From contig JANPJA010000062.1 in assembly GCA_031425275.1 (NCBI GenBank), positions 15,240 through 79,239 of the forward strand: a DNA stretch of 64,000 nucleotides. Direction: 5' to 3'. The notes under the pieces were generated by a model. That model saw only the letters and a program-made list of their open reading frames with translations, was not told the DNA's origin and did no database searches. Numbering within the stretch: the stretch's first letter is position 1; each line of letters opens with the position of its first letter. Origin of the DNA: JAIVGV01 sp031425275 (GTDB lineage Bacteria > Acidobacteriota > Blastocatellia > Pyrinomonadales > Pyrinomonadaceae). Positions 1-8,384 of this stretch are shown piece after piece. Both the position numbers and the translations under genes were made by a program.

Positions 1-147
1 CCGCTCGAACTCACGGCCCAGCCCGTCCGCTACGAACAACTCCCGCCCGACGCGGACGAGCGCGGCTACCTCCTCGGCCTCCGCATCACGGAGATGGCCG
101 ACGCCGACCGCGCGCGCTTTGAAGCTCATCTAAGACAACAGCGATAA
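1..147 (+). CDS. C-terminal fragment, possibly PilZ-like
   Basis: The frame is open from the first base and stops at TAA 145-147, giving the last 48 residues of a protein that begins outside the window. The tail contains GYLLGLRITEMADADRARFE. The pattern G-L-R-I-x-E-M-x-D-x-D-R resembles the last strand and helix of PilZ (c-di-GMP-binding) domains, but the RxxxR and D/NxSxxG motifs that would prove it lie upstream. Codon use matches the rest of the window, with GC-rich third positions. If it is PilZ, it would be a partner for the HD-GYP/GGDEF protein starting at 8385. The PilZ assignment is tentative. Confidence 0.4.
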   Translation, partial: PLELTAQPVRYEQLPPDADERGYLLGLRITEMADADRARFEAHLRQQR

Positions 148-242
148 GACGAGAGCCGACAAGGGACGGGTCAAAAAGGGGAGACGGCCGCGCCATCCGT
201 CGCCGGACAAATCTTCGTGCCCCCCACGATCACGACTTCGCC

Positions 243-878
243 CTACACGAAGCGCAGCCAGCCGAATCTTTCGGGGACGTGGAAATTAGGTTCGGGCGCG
301 TAGGTCGGCCGCCACGCGAGGTAGCCGCGCGACGGCCCCGCGCCGACGCAGCGGAACAGATTCGCGCGCCAGCGCGTGCCGGCCTTCGGACGCTGCCCCA
401 AGCCCTCCCACGGGATGCGCATCGCCACGGTGATCGAGTCCGGCCCGACGCGCGCGGCGGTCGTCATGCCGGAGCGATAATCCCAATCGGCCTCGCGCCC
501 CTCGGCGGTCTTCTCGACGGAGAGGTCGAGCCACTCGCCCGTCGGCGCGGCCTCGAACTCGAAGTAGCGCGCGGGGACGCCCGCCCCCGTCGCGACGAAG
601 ATTTCGCACACGTCCCTGTCCCAGAGTCCGACGGTTTTCTCGTCGAGTCGCGGCGCGGGGCTGACGACTAACGGCTCGCCCTGCCGGCACGCGAAGCGCA
701 CGCACAACGCCCCTTCCGTCCACAGCACGCGGGCCTCGGCGCGGCGCGACGCCGGGGCCTCCTCGCCCGACCAGTAGCGGACGACCATGACGGCGCGCGC
801 CCGCTCCCACGCCGCGTCGTCGAGCGAGCGCGGCTCCCCGCCCGCGCGGACGACTTCGATGGTGTTGCCCGTCTGCAT
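243..878 (-). CDS. Carbohydrate-binding family 9-like protein
   Basis: 211-residue protein with the layout of CBM9-like beta-sandwich proteins. Visible hallmarks are LWDRDVCEIFV near residue 87, YFEFEAAPTGEWLDL near 105, a mid-protein IPWEGLG, and the closing pattern LAWRPT..PNFHVPERFGWLRF. These proteins are usually small stand-alone or accessory modules that bind sugars or glycan ends; no enzyme domain is attached. No signal peptide is evident. The ATG at 876-878 follows GAAGGAT, which can act as a ribosome site and lies against the edge of the palindromic element starting at 887. No partner gene indicates a specific glycan. The family call is fairly firm and the ligand is unknown. Confidence 0.7.
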   Translation of the reverse strand: MQTGNTIEVVRAGGEPRSLDDAAWERARAVMVVRYWSGEEAPASRRAEARVLWTEGALCVRFACRQGEPLVVSPAPRLDEKTVGLWDRDVCEIFVATGAGVPARYFEFEAAPTGEWLDLSVEKTAEGREADWDYRSGMTTAARVGPDSITVAMRIPWEGLGQRPKAGTRWRANLFRCVGAGPSRGYLAWRPTYAPEPNFHVPERFGWLRFV

Positions 879-886
879 TTATCCTT

Positions 887-1139
887 CGCGCCCCGGAAGG
901 GGCGGCGGAGATTAGCCGGGGGCAAGCAATCGAAGATTGCGCCGCCCCCGGACTACAACAACACGATACATTTGCGCCCCGGAGGGGCGCCGGGATTGAC
1001 GCGGGCTGATTCCCACAGCCGACGGTTAACGACCCCGGCGCCCCTTCGGGGCGCGATACATTTTTTGCGACGGCTGATCCGGGGGCGGCGCACTCCGTGC
1101 TTGCCCCCGGCTAATTTCCGCCGCCCCTTCCGGGGCGCG
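887..1139. repeat. Nested palindromic intergenic element, copy A
   Basis: 253-bp two-level palindrome. Outer arms 887-927 and 1099-1139 are 41 bp and match at 40 positions. Inner arms 974-994 and 1034-1054 are 21 bp with one mismatch. The arms carry GC boxes (CGCCCCGGAAGGGGCG) and the block GATTAGCCGGGGGC. Copies B (18953-19248) and C (54830-55102) share the same architecture and core. There is no coding capacity, so a non-autonomous mobile or REP-like element is likely. Confidence 0.85.
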
Positions 1140-1140
1140 A

Positions 1141-1188
1141 CAGCTAACGTCTAACGTCTAACAGCTAACAGCTAACAGCTAATCGCTA
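1141..1188. repeat. Heptamer tandem array (AGCTAAC type), single arm
   Basis: Tandem 7-bp units (CTAACGT, then CTAACAG) run from just after palindromic element A directly into the stop codon of the S9 peptidase (complement of CTA 1186-1188). No complementary arm is visible nearby. Confidence 0.85.
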
Positions 1189-3210
1189 CTTCCGCTTGTG
1201 CTTATCGAACCACGCGCGGAGGTAGAGAATCTGCGCGATGCGGTTCGAGGGGTGGCGGTTCGCCCAGTCGGCGTTGAAGCCGTGGTACTCGTCGGGGAGG
1301 CGCACCATCGCCGTCGGGATTTTGCGCATCTTGAGCGCGCGGTAGTACTGCTCGGTCTGCTCCATCGGCGTGCGCAAATCCAACTCGCCCGTCATCAGCA
1401 TCGTCGGCGTCTTGACGTTGCCGACGTAAGTTATCGGCGAGCGGCGCAGGTGTTCCGCCGGGTCTTCCCACGGGAGCTTCTGGAAGTTGTAGTACCAGCC
1501 GGAAGAGTCGGTCGTCCCGACGAACGAGTACCAGTTGATGACCGGCTTCATCGAGACGGCCGCCGCGAACCTGTCCGTGTGGCCGACGATCCACGCCGTC
1601 AACACGCCGCCGCCGGAGCCGCCCGTGACGAACAGATTGCGCTCGTCGATGTAGCCCCGCTTGACGACCGTATCGACGCCGTTCATCAGATCGTCGTAGT
1701 CCTGACCCGGATAGTTGTTCTTGATCGCGTTGCCGAAGGCCGCGCCGTACCCCGAAGAGCCGCGCGGGTTGGTGTAGAGGACGACGTAGTTTTCGGCGGC
1801 GTGGTTCTGGAACTCGAAGTTGAAGCCGACGCCGTACATCGCGTGCGGCCCGCCGTGGATGTAGAGGAGGAGCGGGTACTTCTTCGCCGCGTCGAAGTCG
1901 GGCGGCTTGACGATCCAGCCCTGCACTTTCATCCCGCCGACCGAGTCGTACCAGACCTCCTCGACCTCGCCGAGCTTGCGCCCTTCGAGCACGTCCTCGT
2001 TGACGTTCGTCAGCCGCTTGATCGCGGCCGGCTGTTTGACGTTAAAGACGGCCACGTCGGCCGGCGCGTGCGGCGACGAGAGCGTCGCGGCGACTAACCC
2101 GTCGCGGCTCATCGAAGCGAAGTTGATCTGCTGGACGCCCTGCGTGAGTTGGCGCACCGCGCCGCCGCGTAAAGTAGCGTGGTGGAAGTTGACGCTGCCG
2201 CGATCCTCGGCCGTGAAATAGACGCCGCCGCCGTCCGCCGCCCATTCGAGATTGTTGGGCTGGCGGTCGAACGCGGCCGTGACGAGGCGCGCGTTCGTGC
2301 CGTCGGCGTTCATCACGTAGAGCTTCGAGATGGTGTAGGTGTCGTCGGTCTGATCGTTGCCGAGGTAGGCGATCTGACGGCCGTCGGGCGAGACGGCGGG
2401 GTTGAAGTCGGGGCCTTTGCGCGTCGTCAGCGGCCGCGACTGCCCGGTCCGGGCGTTGAGGGCGTAAATTTCCGATTCGCGGAAGAGGTACTCGGCCTCG
2501 GGGGCGCGCAGGGCGGAGAAGATCAACGTCTCCGAGTCGGGCATCCATTCGGGCGCGCCGTGGTTGAAGTCGCCGTCGGTGAGCTGTCGCGGCGTGCCGC
2601 CCGTGTCGGAGACGACGAAGATGTGCGCGTAGCCGTCGGGGCGGAAGCCCTGATTGTCGGCGCGGTAGTCGAGCTTGTCCACGACGCGCGGGGCCTCCAC
2701 CCACTTCGCGCCCGCCGGACGCTGCGGCATGTTCACCTTCAGCCCGGCCGTCGCCGGGACGTTCGACGTGAACGCGATGCGCTTGCCGTCGGGCGACCAC
2801 TGGATGTTGGCGGGGCCGCGCTCGAGGTGCGTCACCTGCGTCTCGCCCGCCGCGTCCATCCACTTGACGAAAATCTGCGCCCCCCCCGGCTGCCCCGGCG
2901 CGACGTAGGCGAGCCGCCGCCCGTCGGGCGACCAGCGCGGCTGCGAGCCTTTGAGCAGGAAGCGGTTGCGCGAGCCGTCCGCCCCCATGATCCAAACTTC
3001 GTCCTGATAGGTGTCGTTGAGCTTGTCCGTCCAACGTCGCGTGTAGACGATCTGCTGGCCGTCGGGCGAGATTTGCGGCGACTGGACGTACTCCCAATCG
3101 AGCATGAGATCGACCGTGAGCCGGTCGCGGCCCGGCGCGGCGTGCGCCGAGGCGGCGGCGGCGAGGGCGACGAAGACGAGCAGGGAAGAGACGAGGTTTC
3201 TCACACGCAT
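1186..3210 (-). CDS. S9 family prolyl oligopeptidase-type peptidase
   Basis: 674-residue exported serine peptidase of the dipeptidyl-peptidase/acylaminoacyl-peptidase group. A signal peptide covers residues 1-25 (hydrophobic core SLLVFVALAAAASAHA). Residues about 30-410 form a WD40-like propeller with repeated SPDG(K/R)(R/Q)IA(Y/F) units. The C-terminal alpha/beta-hydrolase domain carries the nucleophile in GGSGGG (S532), the acid in GELDLRTP (D611) and H643 in DEYHGF, so the triad is complete. It should cleave peptides in the periplasm. The ATG at 3208-3210 has GGAG about 10 bases upstream. It is transcribed alone; the heptamer array overlaps its stop codon. Confidence 0.9.
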   Translation of the reverse strand: MRVRNLVSSLLVFVALAAAASAHAAPGRDRLTVDLMLDWEYVQSPQISPDGQQIVYTRRWTDKLNDTYQDEVWIMGADGSRNRFLLKGSQPRWSPDGRRLAYVAPGQPGGAQIFVKWMDAAGETQVTHLERGPANIQWSPDGKRIAFTSNVPATAGLKVNMPQRPAGAKWVEAPRVVDKLDYRADNQGFRPDGYAHIFVVSDTGGTPRQLTDGDFNHGAPEWMPDSETLIFSALRAPEAEYLFRESEIYALNARTGQSRPLTTRKGPDFNPAVSPDGRQIAYLGNDQTDDTYTISKLYVMNADGTNARLVTAAFDRQPNNLEWAADGGGVYFTAEDRGSVNFHHATLRGGAVRQLTQGVQQINFASMSRDGLVAATLSSPHAPADVAVFNVKQPAAIKRLTNVNEDVLEGRKLGEVEEVWYDSVGGMKVQGWIVKPPDFDAAKKYPLLLYIHGGPHAMYGVGFNFEFQNHAAENYVVLYTNPRGSSGYGAAFGNAIKNNYPGQDYDDLMNGVDTVVKRGYIDERNLFVTGGSGGGVLTAWIVGHTDRFAAAVSMKPVINWYSFVGTTDSSGWYYNFQKLPWEDPAEHLRRSPITYVGNVKTPTMLMTGELDLRTPMEQTEQYYRALKMRKIPTAMVRLPDEYHGFNADWANRHPSNRIAQILYLRAWFDKHKRK

Positions 3211-3393
3211 GACTTAAATCTCCGTGAACTGTGGGTTAGGTATGTCCGGGCGCGGTCGTCGGGCTTTCACGGGAAGGAAAGCGGCGGCGCGCGTCGTCTG
3301 GCGAAACGGGCTGAGTCGCGATGATAGCCGAACGCGGCCGGTTTGTTAAACGGGCCGCGCTCACACTGGTGTGAGGCCCGGCGCGGGCCGGGT

Positions 3394-4065
3394 TTAATCG
3401 CCGGTGACGATGGCGAACGCCAAGCCGTCGTAACCTTTGCTGCCGACGGTTTGCAGGATCGTCGCGGTGACGCGCGGCTCGGCGGCGAGCGCGGCGTTGA
3501 AGGCGCGGATGCCGCGGACGTTCGCGTCGTCGTTGTCCGCGTCCGTCACCTCGCCCCGCCACACGACGTTGTCGGCGACGATCAGGCTGCCGCGCCGCGT
3601 TAGCTTTAACGCCCACTCGAAATAGGCCGGCATGTTGGGCTTGTCGGCGTCGATGAACACGAGGTCGAACGGGGCGATCCCTTCTCCGGCGAGTCGCGGC
3701 AGCGTGTCGAGGGCGTTGCCCACCCGCACGTCAATCGCGTCCGCGAGTCCGGCGCGCGCGATGTTGGAGCGCGCCACCCCGGCGTGTTTGGGGTCGGCCT
3801 CAAGCGTGACGAGCCGCCCCCCGGCGGGGAGCGCACGCGCCAGCCAGATCGCGCTGTAGCCGCCGAGCGTGCCGATCTCTAAGACGGAGCGCGCCCCGCG
3901 CGTGAGCGCGAGCAGGTGGAGGAGCTTCCCCTGATTCCGCGCTACGCTGATCTGCGGCAGACCCGCCTCGTCGGAAGCCCGCAGGGCCGCGTCGAGCGCG
4001 TCGTCGGGCGGCACGAACAACTCGTTGATGTAGCGGTCAACCGCCTCCCACTGATCCTGAGACAT
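3394..4065 (-). CDS. SAM-dependent O-methyltransferase (caffeoyl-CoA OMT/MdmC-like)
   Basis: 223-residue class I methyltransferase of the cation-dependent O-methyltransferase family. The SAM-binding glycine loop is VLEIGTLGGYSAIWLA near residue 60. The acidic residue of motif II is in LVTLEAD. The metal/catechol segment LVFIDADKPNMPAYFEWA is followed by LIVADNVVWRGEV, whose D and N are the usual metal ligands. Members methylate catechol-like hydroxyls, and the natural substrate cannot be read from the context. The start at 4065 has GAGGAG seven to eight bases upstream, and the length is normal for the family. It may be co-transcribed with the DUF3224 gene upstream (78-base gap). Confidence 0.85.
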   Translation of the reverse strand: MSQDQWEAVDRYINELFVPPDDALDAALRASDEAGLPQISVARNQGKLLHLLALTRGARSVLEIGTLGGYSAIWLARALPAGGRLVTLEADPKHAGVARSNIARAGLADAIDVRVGNALDTLPRLAGEGIAPFDLVFIDADKPNMPAYFEWALKLTRRGSLIVADNVVWRGEVTDADNDDANVRGIRAFNAALAAEPRVTATILQTVGSKGYDGLAFAIVTGD

Positions 4066-4143
4066 GACGCTCGCTCCTCGTGTCGGGGGAATGAGGCGTT
4101 AAGAGCCGTGGCGAAAATGGCCGGCCGGGCGTGCGGCCCGGTT

Positions 4144-4671
4144 TTAATTCGACGGGGGGAGCGTGTACTCGAACTCGTACGAGTGCTTCCCGTCCGCGAT
4201 GATGATCGACAGCTTGCCGGCGATCCCGGCGAGTTGGCCGGTGCCGGAGTCGGGCACGACCGTGATGTTGAGTTGCATGGCCCCGCGCGTCATCGAGCCG
4301 CTGTGCTGCAACGCGAAGGTGCCCTCGCGCCCGTGCAGTTTCCCCGCGATCCGCTCCATCGCGACGTAGCCGGCCGAGCCTTCGATCTCCGTGCGGACAC
4401 CCAACATCTGGCCGCGGCCGACGCCTTCGAGATCGCCGCTAAACACCTTGTCGAGCGACATCCGCCCCACAGTCGGGTCTCCGACCTTGTCGTCCGCCTG
4501 TGGGGCCAGCTTCACTTCAAACGTCCCCTTGGCATGTTTCGTCAATACCTTCTCCTTGTGCCCTGTCTGTGACATCGGCGACTGTGTTTGTGTGCCCGCG
4601 AGCGAGCCGAAACTCAGGAACAGGCCGAGGCCCGCGACGGCGGCGGCCCCGGCGCGCGATTGGTTTTTCAT
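4144..4671 (-). CDS. DUF3224 domain protein, exported
   Basis: About 175 residues, with an N-terminal signal peptide (hydrophobic AAAVAGLGLFLSFGSLAG) followed by a DUF3224 domain. The recognisable family pattern includes GRMSLDKVFSGDLEG, the block EGSAGYVAMERIAGKLHGREG, LQHSGSMTRG, and VVPDSGTGQLAGIAGKLSI ending in HSYEFEYTLP. DUF3224 proteins fold like allene-oxide-cyclase barrels and have no assigned reaction. I chose the ATG at 4669-4671 over one five codons earlier because GGAG lies six bases upstream of it and the signal peptide then begins properly (MKNQ). It is followed at 78 bp by the O-methyltransferase gene. Confidence 0.8.
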   Translation of the reverse strand: MKNQSRAGAAAVAGLGLFLSFGSLAGTQTQSPMSQTGHKEKVLTKHAKGTFEVKLAPQADDKVGDPTVGRMSLDKVFSGDLEGVGRGQMLGVRTEIEGSAGYVAMERIAGKLHGREGTFALQHSGSMTRGAMQLNITVVPDSGTGQLAGIAGKLSIIIADGKHSYEFEYTLPPSN

Positions 4672-4686
4672 ACTTGCTCCGTGCAT

Positions 4687-4985
4687 TCGTATTACGTCTA
4701 ACGCCCGAATTTAACCGGGCGCGCACACAACTGCGAAATCATTCCAGTTCTTGATAAAAGCAACTCTATTTGCGCTCCGGTTCAATGAGTTGTTCGGCAG
4801 CGCCCGAGAGAGTTAATGATTTCTAGCGTCGCCCGACGGTAGGCTCACCCGTAACCTTAAAATCATCTGAAGCAAAATACTGGTGACGTGCCAGTAGCGC
4901 CACGGTACTCATCAAGGCTACTCACTGCACGCGCAGGCCGGGCAAGCCAAGTATCTGCGGCGAGACAGCGAAGAGTCGTGCATCT
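4687..4985. other. Gene-free lower-GC spacer
   Basis: About 300 bases with visibly more A/T than the flanks. It holds upstream sequence for the DUF3224 gene and downstream sequence for the Cys-cluster protein. I see no clear hairpin, RNA or coding frame here. Confidence 0.4.
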
Positions 4986-5939
4986 TTAGCACCGCCTGAT
5001 AACAATGAACCGGCCGGTGATCGCGCCCCCTGCTTGCCCCCATGATGTCAACGGCACTGAGATCAGGATCGGCGAATAGTTCGAGAAGCAACAGTCTAGC
5101 GTCACCCTCTCGGCAGCGCTGCCCCACTCGTCGCGATTCCCCGGGATTAGGCGTTCGAGGGCGTTCTCACGCTCGACGCCGACCAACGTTAACGGCACGG
5201 TTAGCGGCACGCCCTTCTTGACCGTTGCGGTTCCCACTAAGCGGTTCACACTTACCCATGGGCCGAAGGGGTCGGTAATCTGCTTATGCAATGGCAAATA
5301 GCTGAGTGGGCTTGGGTCGGGTATGCAGACCCCAGTGTTATGGACTGGATCGATGGAGGCGAACATCCATACCTCCATCACGGCCGTCGGTATCAGGTTT
5401 GAGTCGGCAGGCTCCGGTGGGAGGCCGATATCTTGCATCTGATCTACACGCACATCGCTCATCCAGACCTCGAAGGTGCAGCACTCGCAGTTCACGCACT
5501 CGCACGGCCCGCATCCGCAATCGCGCCTGGGTTCAGGCCCGTGAAGTTGTGTGTACTCACTTCCAGTCGCGACGCCTGGAGGCACAAGGCCGCGCTGGAC
5601 TGCGGTAGCCGCCGTCTCTACTCTCCGTACCGCAGCTTTGAACTGCTCGTCACGGGCATTGACCGCCTGAACCGCCGTCAATCGCTCGCCGAGATCGCCG
5701 ATCAGCCTCTGAAGCTCAAGAATCCGTTGGTTCTGTTGCTCGATCAGTTGTGCTTCGACGGGCGAAGGAGCCGATGCTGCCACCGAAGCGAATGCGAGGC
5801 GTTCGCTCATTTCAGCGACCCGCTGCTCCAAATCGGCAATACGATTCTCGTTCGGATCAAGGTGCATCTCATCGACGGAAAGATCAGTTGTGATATCGGC
5901 AGCCTTGCTTGTGGGTTCAGATTTTGGTGTTTTGGCCAT
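4986..5939 (-). CDS. Hypothetical protein with coiled coil and seven-cysteine cluster
   Basis: 317 residues; I do not recognise the family. Residues about 29-115 are heptad-rich and predicted coiled coil (ADLEQRVAEMSERLAF, IEQQNQRILELQRLIGDL). Residues 141-154 hold seven cysteines in 14 positions (CGCGPCECVNCECC), which could bind a metal or form disulfides. The rest looks beta-rich (TFEVWMSDVRV, VMEVWMFASI, VPLTLVGVERENALERLIP), with a CC pair and a final Cys. There is no signal peptide or membrane segment. The start is well supported by AAAGGAGA about nine bases upstream of the ATG. The gene and its flanks (4690-6250) have noticeably lower GC and more mixed codon use than neighbours, suggesting transfer. 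Confidence 0.6.
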   Translation of the reverse strand: MAKTPKSEPTSKAADITTDLSVDEMHLDPNENRIADLEQRVAEMSERLAFASVAASAPSPVEAQLIEQQNQRILELQRLIGDLGERLTAVQAVNARDEQFKAAVRRVETAATAVQRGLVPPGVATGSEYTQLHGPEPRRDCGCGPCECVNCECCTFEVWMSDVRVDQMQDIGLPPEPADSNLIPTAVMEVWMFASIDPVHNTGVCIPDPSPLSYLPLHKQITDPFGPWVSVNRLVGTATVKKGVPLTVPLTLVGVERENALERLIPGNRDEWGSAAERVTLDCCFSNYSPILISVPLTSWGQAGGAITGRFIVIRRC

Positions 5940-6259
5940 CTTCTCGAATCTCCTTTATGGGTGGGGTTAATGGGATGGTGCGCCTGTGAGGAGCTAGAGT
6001 TTTTGGCCAGCATCGGCCCACTGAAGACCCGATATAGGTCGCACTGAAGTCTCTATATCACCTTCTTGTCGATTTCGCCAAGCGGGTAGCGCCGAACGCT
6101 AATTATACGCCCTAATCGCGGTCATAGAATATGCCTATTTCGCCGTCTAATCTTCTCTTATTGATGAAGAGTCGGGCGAAATTGAGCCTCCGCGGATATG
6201 AGGCCGCACGCGCCACTTGGATTATACGGTCGGCCTGGTGCATGGGCAGGACGGTTGTA
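5940..6259. other. Gene-free lower-GC spacer
   Basis: 320 bases upstream of the Cys-cluster gene and downstream of the MFS gene, richer in A/T than the window average. It contains the AAAGGAGA ribosome site of the Cys-cluster gene next to its ATG. No convincing frame, tRNA or long hairpin was seen. Confidence 0.4.
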
Positions 6260-7591
6260 TCACGTCGCGTCGATGCGGGGCGTGCAGTCATCTGAATCGT
6301 CGCGGCCTTTGTCCCACCAGCGGGCGGTGACGAACCAGAGCAGGCCGGGGAGGAAGAAGAGCAGTCCCGTGCCGACGGCGACGGCGCGCGGGGCGAAGTG
6401 GAAGCGGTCGAGCAGTTCGCCCGTCACGTAGTTCGAGGCGGCGAGCGCGAGGGTGAGCGCGGCCAACTCGGCGGCGAAGACGCGGCCGCGAAACTCGTCT
6501 TCGACCGACTGTTGGAGCAGCACCGTCGAGAAGACCCACAGGGTGCTGCCGCCCGCGTGCGCGGCGGCGAGCACGACGAGGGCGAGGACGAAGTTGGTCG
6601 AGAGGGCGAAGGCGACGTAGAAGACGCCGCCGACGAGGAACGCGAGGCCGATGGCGCGCTGCATCGAGCGGCGCGAGTCGCCCGCCGCGCGGCGCGCGAC
6701 GAACGGGCCGACGGCCGTGCCGATGCCGCGCGCCGCGTAAAGCACGCCGATGCCGGCGGCCGCGCTCCCGCCGACGGGGAAAACCTTCTCGCCGAAGACC
6801 GCGAGCAGCAGCAGGATGCCGCCGCCCACGCACCAGCCCGTCTTGACCGACATGTAGGCCAGCACGCGCGGCCGCGCGCGCACGTAGGCGAGACCTTCGA
6901 GCGTGTCGGTGATGCCGAGGGCTTTCGCCACGGTGAGGCGCGTGCGCCGCGCGGGCGGCGGCCGTTTCGGCAGACGGATGCTCGCGATGAGCAGGGCCGA
7001 GCCGACGTAAGTCAACGAATCGAGGACGAACGAGGCGTCGGTGCCGAAGAGGCCGGTGATGACGCCGCCGACGGCCGCGCCGAGCGTGAGCATCGCCGAC
7101 CACGTGACCGAGGTGATGGCGTTCGCCGCGACGAGATCGCGCGGGGCGACGACCGAGGGGATGGCGGCCGAGCGCGCCGGCTCGAAGAAGGCCGAGAGTG
7201 CGAGTTGCGCGACGGTCAGCGCGTAGATCGCCCAGACGTGTTCGGGGCGGCGCACGAAGAGGAAGCCGAGGACGACGACGGCGCGCAGGGCGTCCGACCA
7301 GATCATGATTTGCCGCCGGTTGAAGCGGTCGGCGACGACGCCCGAGAGCGGGCTGATGACGACGCTCGGCAGAAAGCGCGTGACGAAGATGAGTCCGACG
7401 GCGCGGCCCGATCCCGTGAGGCGCAAGACGAGCGTCATCACGGCGATGGTGTTGAACCAGTCGCCGAGTTGGCTCACCAACTGTCCGAGCCACAGTTGAC
7501 GGAACTCGCGGTTGCGTCGCAGCAACTCGACGTAGCCCGCCCCGCCCGCGCCGCCGTCTCCGCCCGCCGCCCGCTCGCTCTTCACGCTCAA
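6260..7591 (-). CDS. MFS transporter, MFS_3 (EntS-like) type
   Basis: 443-residue inner-membrane protein with twelve likely membrane segments. The N-terminal part has the MFS_3 look: FRQLWLGQLVSQLGDWFNTIA, then SGVVADRFNRRQIMI, the loop 2-3 motif equivalent to GxxxDRxxRR. EFRGRVFA near residue 370 is the second-half counterpart. Members export siderophores, macrolides and other small molecules; the substrate here is unknown. The start is uncertain: the frame opens with TTG at 7589-7591 and there is no clear ribosome site, but the sequence just after it already matches family N-termini. It stands alone, with a heptamer-array pair upstream. Confidence 0.85.
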   Translation of the reverse strand: MSVKSERAAGGDGGAGGAGYVELLRRNREFRQLWLGQLVSQLGDWFNTIAVMTLVLRLTGSGRAVGLIFVTRFLPSVVISPLSGVVADRFNRRQIMIWSDALRAVVVLGFLFVRRPEHVWAIYALTVAQLALSAFFEPARSAAIPSVVAPRDLVAANAITSVTWSAMLTLGAAVGGVITGLFGTDASFVLDSLTYVGSALLIASIRLPKRPPPARRTRLTVAKALGITDTLEGLAYVRARPRVLAYMSVKTGWCVGGGILLLLAVFGEKVFPVGGSAAAGIGVLYAARGIGTAVGPFVARRAAGDSRRSMQRAIGLAFLVGGVFYVAFALSTNFVLALVVLAAAHAGGSTLWVFSTVLLQQSVEDEFRGRVFAAELAALTLALAASNYVTGELLDRFHFAPRAVAVGTGLLFFLPGLLWFVTARWWDKGRDDSDDCTPRIDAT

Positions 7592-7664
7592 CTTGATGAA
7601 GACCCGCCCACGAAAGATTTGCGTGAGAGTGCGCCGCCGCCGTCCGCCTTGTCAAACGCGCGGC

Positions 7665-7772
7665 ACGGAATGCGGAATGCGGAATGCGGAATGCGAGCAG
7701 GCGGCTCACTCTTTTCAGCGGGTGAAGAATGATCCTTTGATTCCGCAATCCGCAATCCGCAATCCGCAATCT
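7665..7772. repeat. Paired heptamer arrays (GCGGAAT / AATCCGC)
   Basis: Array 7665-7697 repeats GGAATGC about four times. Array 7739-7772 repeats AATCCGC about four times. They are near reverse complements separated by about 40 bp, so a transcript could fold into a hairpin. The arms differ at one position of the unit (GGAATGC against GGATTGC). Confidence 0.85.
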
Positions 7773-8119
7773 TCCATAGGTCGGCAGTTTGACCGCGGCG
7801 TCAGTGTGACAGGTCAGCATGACGAGTCGGCAAAGATGCGAAGGGGAGCGAGGTTGACGTTAAGGCCGGGAAATCAATGTTTCAGCGATTTTGCGCGGTG
7901 TCAGGCGGCTCGGCGGCGCGAGGCACGCGAATTGAATCTATGTCCGGTGCGGCTTGAAGCGTTAACGCGCTTCGCGGGCCCTCCGCACAGGGCCCGTTGC
8001 CGCAAACGCTTGTAGGTCTCGCGGCGGCTGTCCCGCTGAATGCGCGCCGCACGGTGTTGAAAACGAATCTCACCCCGGAGACGACGCGCGAGTGCCACCG
8101 AGCGCGCCGCCTTGCCCAC

Positions 8120-8175
8120 ACGTCGCCGGAGGCGGAATGGCGCAGTGCTCCGCGCCTTTCCGCCTCCGGCGACGT
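8120..8175. repeat. Perfect 18-bp inverted repeat
   Basis: ACGTCGCCGGAGGCGGAA (8120-8137) is exactly repeated in inverse at 8158-8175 around a 20-base loop. No T-run follows, so a simple terminator is doubtful. It lies about 210 bases before the HD-GYP start codon. Confidence 0.7.
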
Positions 8176-8384
8176 AAGTTTCGCTTCAACTTCTTGCCCG
8201 CGCGCGAAGAGGCATTGGCGCGGGTCTTGACAGCCTCCGCACCGGCCCCGCCCGCTCGTGCTCGCGCGGATCATATGCGCGCGGGGCGGCAGGCGACTTT
8301 TGATACTCCGGTAGCGTCTGGCGGAAGCGGCGACGAGAGTCGCGGCGGGCCGACTTGGAAGGCCCCGAGGAGAACGGGTTGAGA

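Larger units (their letters stand above)
7592..8384. other. Long non-coding spacer between divergent genes
   Basis: About 790 bases between the minus-strand MFS gene and the plus-strand HD-GYP gene. It holds the paired heptamer arrays (7665-7772) and an 18-bp perfect hairpin (8120-8175). Short frames across 7880-8300 overlap one another on both strands with no family resemblance and were not accepted as genes. Promoters for both flanking genes should lie here, but no strong -35/-10 pair was found. Confidence 0.5.

Noticed and set aside
7882..8382. Several small genes in the spacer before the HD-GYP gene
   Set aside because: Overlapping frames on both strands with Arg/Ala-rich translations, none with a ribosome site or domain, and an 18-bp hairpin crossing them.
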